Assembly: GCF_900105905.1 (NCBI RefSeq)
Contig: NZ_FNSV01000005.1
Location: 5,952,001 to 6,016,000, forward strand
From: Rhodococcus koreensis
Lineage (GTDB): Bacteria; Actinomycetota; Actinomycetes; Mycobacteriales; Mycobacteriaceae
Direction of reading: 5' to 3'
DNA: 64,000 bases
The stretch's first letter is position 1. Each line of letters starts with the position of its first letter. This document shows, one piece after another, positions 63,337 to 64,000 of this stretch. Both the position numbers and the translations under genes were made by a program. Under the pieces are notes generated by a model. The model had not been told where the DNA came from. It made no database searches and worked only from the letters and a program-made list of their open reading frames with translations.

Positions 63337-64000
63337 GCTGCATTCTCCTTTGTACGAGCGCTGAGCTTCGCGGCGTCGTGTTCGGGACGCACCAGGAAGG
63401 TGGCGGCGGCGCCGCCGAGCGTCATGAGGATTCCGGTCAGTGCGAAGCCGTGGCCGTAGCCGGTGATCTTGTCGGTGGCGTTGCCGACGAAATAGCCGAG
63501 TAACAGGGGCGCTAGCACCCCGGCCATGCTGTAGAACGCCACCAGGAATCCGAGGATCGGTCCGCGCTTGCTCGGGTGCACGATGTCGGCGATCGCGGTG
63601 AACGCAACGGCGTAGGCGGCGGTGTTGAGGGAGAACGCCAGCGTGATGAACACCATCTGCGGCAAACCCGCGGACAACAGGGTGAATGCGACCATCGAGA
63701 CGCCGGCCGCGACGATCAACCCGCCCGCCAGAAATCCCCGGGAGACCCTCCGGGACACGCCCCGAACGGTGAGCCAGTTCGACAGAAATCCGGCGCCGAT
63801 CGCGCCTGCAGCGGCAAAGGCGTACGGCAGCATGATCAGCCGTCCTGCCGTGATCGTGTCGTATCCCAATCCGTCGGAAAGGTAGACGGGGAGCCAGGCC
63901 ACCTTCAACGTCGTCGACCAGTACGAGAAAAAGGTCAGGAGAGCAATGCCGACGACGGTTCCAGTAGTCAGCAATGTTCGATACGACGCTTCGGCCAGTT
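63333..64000 (-). CDS. MFS transporter, 5' end outside window
   Basis: The frame is open to the window edge; about 222 C-terminal codons are present (from LAEASYRTLLTTG). Six membrane segments are visible, with VGIALLTFFSYWSTTLKVAWLPVYLSDGLG and LSNWLTVRGVSRRVSRGF resembling the anion:cation symporter type. It probably carries the organic acid handled by the operon that follows. Confidence 0.87.
   Translation of the reverse strand, partial: LAEASYRTLLTTGTVVGIALLTFFSYWSTTLKVAWLPVYLSDGLGYDTITAGRLIMLPYAFAAAGAIGAGFLSNWLTVRGVSRRVSRGFLAGGLIVAAGVSMVAFTLLSAGLPQMVFITLAFSLNTAAYAVAFTAIADIVHPSKRGPILGFLVAFYSMAGVLAPLLLGYFVGNATDKITGYGHGFALTGILMTLGGAAATFLVRPEHDAAKLSARTKENAA

Overview
The window is high-GC actinobacterial DNA, most likely from a Rhodococcus of the jostii/opacus type. 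This rests on codon usage, frequent GTG/TTG starts, GTGA/ATGA start-stop overlaps, a WhiB protein, an EthA-like Baeyer-Villiger monooxygenase, and a large load of acyl-CoA, CoA-transferase and transporter genes. No rRNA, tRNA, CRISPR array, phage or transposase was seen.

Layout. 1-2.3 kb: 3' part of an acyl-CoA dehydrogenase and a family III CoA-transferase. 2.4-28 kb: a catabolic region with two related modules. Each has a near-identical IclR regulator, a flavin reductase (the two copies differ at 3 of 522 bases), an enolase-superfamily enzyme and a closely related MFS transporter. Around these lie an HpaI-type aldolase, a zinc-free-type alcohol dehydrogenase/quinone reductase, an FAA hydrolase, an alpha-ketoglutarate-semialdehyde-type dehydrogenase, a flavin amine oxidase, RibBA, a degenerate SDR, malic enzyme, an MhpD-type hydratase, a LadA/NtaA-type FMN monooxygenase, a quinone oxidoreductase and two tandem PucR regulators. 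The 15-base palindrome GTTCA-N5-TGAAC occurs perfectly eight times between 3.8 and 24 kb. At eight promoters it (or a weaker version) is paired with a second copy exactly 20 bases away, always with the better copy nearer the gene. I read this as one regulon under the two IclR proteins. It couples uptake, flavin supply, reduced-flavin supply, NAD(P)H supply and oxidation of an unknown, probably nitrogen-containing, substrate.

28-31 kb: an Old Yellow Enzyme/dienoyl-CoA reductase-type Fe-S flavoprotein, a Rid protein lacking the usual arginine, and a FadR-type GntR regulator. 31.6-35.8 kb: a MatC-like dicarboxylate carrier, a CoA-transferase and a fused carboxyltransferase; two promoters here share a TGGCTAG-N-CCA element.

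35.9-45.9 kb: a complete glycine-to-pyruvate unit. gcvP-gcvT-gcvH-glyA-sdaA lie behind a tandem glycine riboswitch, with lipA-lpdA divergent. 45.9-50.6 kb: an aromatic-acid-type MFS carrier, the EthA-like monooxygenase with an SDR, and a divergent TetR gene. 50.7-57.7 kb: a secreted protein of unknown function, an MHS-type carrier, a third IclR, and a KstD-like flavoprotein with YciI and SDR partners. 57.9-64 kb: a minus-strand acid-degradation operon (MFS, CoA-transferase, acyl-CoA dehydrogenase, SDR, thiolase, nitronate-monooxygenase family), cut by the window end.

Several intergenic hairpins share CCCGTGAG-type arms, contain stop codons of the genes they follow, and show compensatory base changes.
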